From positions 1,367,135-1,431,134 of the forward strand of contig BCGQ01000001.1 in the NCBI GenBank assembly GCA_001599355.1: a DNA stretch of 64,000 nt, written 5' to 3'. This DNA comes from Nakazawaea peltata. Lineage: Eukaryota; Ascomycota; Pichiomycetes; Alaninales; Pachysolenaceae. Positions 63,457 through 64,000 of the stretch are shown here, piece by piece. Each line of letters opens with the position of its first letter. Position 1 is the first letter of the stretch. The position numbers were made by a program, and so were the translations under genes. The notes under the pieces are model-generated. The model worked only from the letters and a program-made list of their open reading frames with translations. It was not told the DNA's origin and did not search any database.

Positions 63457-64000
63457 ATGAGCTCACTGGAAGCCAGATCGAAATTTAGGACCCATTTCCT
63501 CCGGCTCAGTGAAAGAAAAGACATACCATCTAATAGTCCATACTGGGAGTTCTATTGGGAATTTCCGAAAGCTGCATCCGACGTATTCGATGGTCTCTCC
63601 AACAGCGATATCAGAAATGTGTGTATGACGAGAAATTTTGTCAAATTAATAAGAGTTTTATCATTGAAATTAGTACATTTTACGAATGACGGAGTTCTAG
63701 ATTTGAATACACATGGCGTTCTCAACTGTATCCGGTTATTGACCCGGTTTCTCCCGTTCTTTTATGAGAACCCCATGTTTTATAAAGTGGAGAATCAGAT
63801 CTTTTGGTCGGTAATAAGCGCCACTACTAATAATACCAGGAAAGACAGTACATCGGCGGCATCTACAGTGGGTACAGGGATTGAGACCGCTAATACTTTA
63901 TCGAATATCGACTACGAAAAGGCCAGCGTAGAACTGAATATCAACTTCGAGACCCATTCCAACATACAAACGGATCGGCTGGAACTTTCCTTAGCTGATA
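63457..64000 (+). CDS. ECM30: HID1-family protein, ECM30-like (3' part outside window)
   Basis: 181 codons from the ATG at 63457 to the right edge, all open. N-terminus: ARSKFRTHFLRLSERKDIPSNSPYWEFYWEFPKAASDVFDGLSNSDIRNV...FVKLIRVLSLKLVHF and LNCIRLLTRFLPFFYENP, the pattern of Hid1 (LNFRKAV..., FWDQFW, ADVFALV, NCSRLLTRVLPYIFEDP). Hid1/Ecm30 proteins act in Golgi sorting; in S. cerevisiae Ecm30 is over 1200 residues. Only the beginning is visible, so length and integrity cannot be judged. Confidence 0.87.
   Translation, partial: MSSLEARSKFRTHFLRLSERKDIPSNSPYWEFYWEFPKAASDVFDGLSNSDIRNVCMTRNFVKLIRVLSLKLVHFTNDGVLDLNTHGVLNCIRLLTRFLPFFYENPMFYKVENQIFWSVISATTNNTRKDSTSAASTVGTGIETANTLSNIDYEKASVELNINFETHSNIQTDRLELSLAD

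Overview
This window is a gene-dense piece of nuclear chromosome from a budding yeast (Saccharomycotina). Genes are mostly single-exon with short gaps and tight convergent 3' ends. The few introns are 50-119 nt long, sit at the extreme 5' end of genes (TVP18 has a second, central one) and use GTRAGT/GTACGT donors and a TACTAAC branch site. Almost every recognisable protein has a Saccharomyces cerevisiae counterpart. I see no transposon, virus-derived element, tRNA, rRNA or CRISPR array.

The most informative feature is the genetic code. Several in-frame CTG codons lie where the family has alanine: DEAD-box motif V of DED1, the YxxSKAA motif of a short-chain dehydrogenase, the membrane segment of SSS1, and conserved positions of RRP1, ARP6, MAG2 and a CHY/RING protein. 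This fits the CUG-Ala yeasts (Pachysolen, Nakazawaea, Peterozyma) better than standard CUG-Leu or CUG-Ser. If correct, every L encoded by CTG in a standard translation should read A. I cannot name the species; base composition looks moderate (roughly 40% GC by eye).

Layout: 0-11.5 kb: PAN3 (left part missing), AVO2, a VTC5-like SPX membrane protein, ARP6, a Rho1 GEF. 11.9-20.4 kb: TAF12, a membrane-anchored SDR, SPC2, MAG2, coronin CRN1 (spliced). 21.4-31.4 kb: SEN1, an unrecognised coiled-coil protein, the zinc-finger regulator RME1. 31.4-34.8 kb: the longest gene-poor stretch, with a motif cluster and a possible RNA gene. 34.8-45.5 kb: CNB1 (spliced), DPH2, ISY1, SSY1, CYC1, DED1. 45.5-55 kb: a gap with a possible split gene, an unrecognised Ser-rich protein, TVP18 (two introns), a CHY/CTCHY/RING protein, SLU7, RRP1 (spliced), SSS1 (spliced), SPT2. 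55-64 kb: RAD4, a PQ-loop protein, a small tail-anchored protein, CAR2 (spliced), DIF1 and the 5' part of a HID1/ECM30 gene (cut by the right edge).

The genes are not an operon or cluster. They cover housekeeping roles: splicing (ISY1, SLU7), transcription and RNA turnover (TAF12, SEN1, PAN3), chromatin (ARP6, SPT2), secretion (SPC2, SSS1, TVP18, HID1), ribosome biogenesis and translation (RRP1, DPH2, DED1), DNA damage and dNTP control (RAD4, DIF1), and signalling (AVO2, the Rho GEF, CNB1, SSY1). Several start codons were corrected from the longest open frame; six genes needed introns to recover their conserved N-termini or complete protein (CRN1, CNB1, TVP18, RRP1, SSS1, CAR2).
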